A DNA stretch of 50,895 nt from a virus: positions 1-50,895 of IMG/VR virus record IMGVR_UViG_3300035670_000304. One strand, given 5' to 3'. A program made the translations under genes and the position numbers. The notes under the pieces were generated by a model. That model ran no database searches. It saw only the letters and a program-made list of their open reading frames with translations, and was not told the DNA's origin. This document shows positions 50,791 to 50,895 of the stretch, in pieces; position 1 is the first letter of the stretch, and each line of letters starts with the position of its first letter.

Positions 50791-50895
50791 TGAATTAAAA
50801 GTTGGAGACAGAGTTAAAACAAATTATAGTGGCTGGGCAACTGTAGTTCAAGTAGGTTGTTATAATGGAACTATGGTTAAACTTGATTGTGATGA
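50777..50895 (+). CDS. Unknown protein, 3'-truncated by the window edge
   Basis: At least 39 codons (MKPFNELKVGDRVKTNYSGW and onward), open to the window end. The GDRVKTNYSGWATVVQV stretch looks like the start of a small SH3/KOW-type beta barrel. Overlaps the preceding gene by 14 bases. Confidence 0.55.
   Translation, partial: MKPFNELKVGDRVKTNYSGWATVVQVGCYNGTMVKLDCD

Overview
This window looks like part of a large, AT-rich, T4-related (myovirus-type) bacteriophage genome whose host is probably a member of the Bacteroidota from an aquatic setting. Evidence for a phage: T4-like replication genes (family B polymerase like gp43, sliding clamp like gp45, clamp-loader subunits like gp44 and gp62), very large tail/adhesin-like proteins, and dense tiling of small overlapping genes, all on the + strand. 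Evidence for a Bacteroidota host: promoter-like elements of the form YTTG-N20-TATMTTWA (the -33/-7 type known in that phylum), very few Shine-Dalgarno sites with A-rich start contexts instead, Fibrobacter-type FISUMP sequence in a tail protein, and a secreted protein with the typical Bacteroidota LPVE domain and a type IX-secretion-like C-terminal tail.

Layout. 1-9110: virion surface proteins (partial beta-helix protein, a 1339-aa FISUMP protein, a trypsin-like serine protease, an 844-aa protein). 9180-26622: nucleotide and DNA replication genes (GTP cyclohydrolase I, MazG-like enzymes, PolB, clamp, GroES/GroEL, clamp loader, Cas4/RecB-like nuclease) interrupted repeatedly by short genes whose products begin with a shared tag (xxxExxRMxxLAGxxxE). 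26651-39890: glycosyltransferases plus a nonulosonic-acid (pseudaminic/legionaminic-like) synthesis set (4,6-dehydratase, class III aminotransferase, cytidylyltransferase, oxidoreductase, NeuB-type synthase, acetyltransferase, MAF-like protein). 39934-46855: small unknown genes, two possible virion proteins, thymidylate synthase and a hotdog thioesterase. 46993-47700: about 700 bases with no believable gene, full of inverted repeats and containing a tRNA-like element; I interpret it as a large structured noncoding RNA. 47711-50895: a membrane/coiled-coil protein flanked by a 15-bp inverted repeat, the secreted protein, a metallophosphoesterase and small genes.

How it fits together. Two kinds of start signal alternate. 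Replication and metabolism genes are preceded by YTTG-N20-TATMTTWA; in four places the 20-base spacer is itself a terminator-like hairpin. Most tagged genes, the RNA locus and the secreted protein are preceded by TATKTATAAWA, which resembles the T4 late promoter TATAAATA. The shared tag ends in (L/I)-x-E, the type of site cut by the T4 prohead protease, so I propose that the tagged proteins are capsid-targeted internal proteins, expressed late from cassettes inserted between early genes. This is inference; the repeated tag and the promoter spacing are directly visible.
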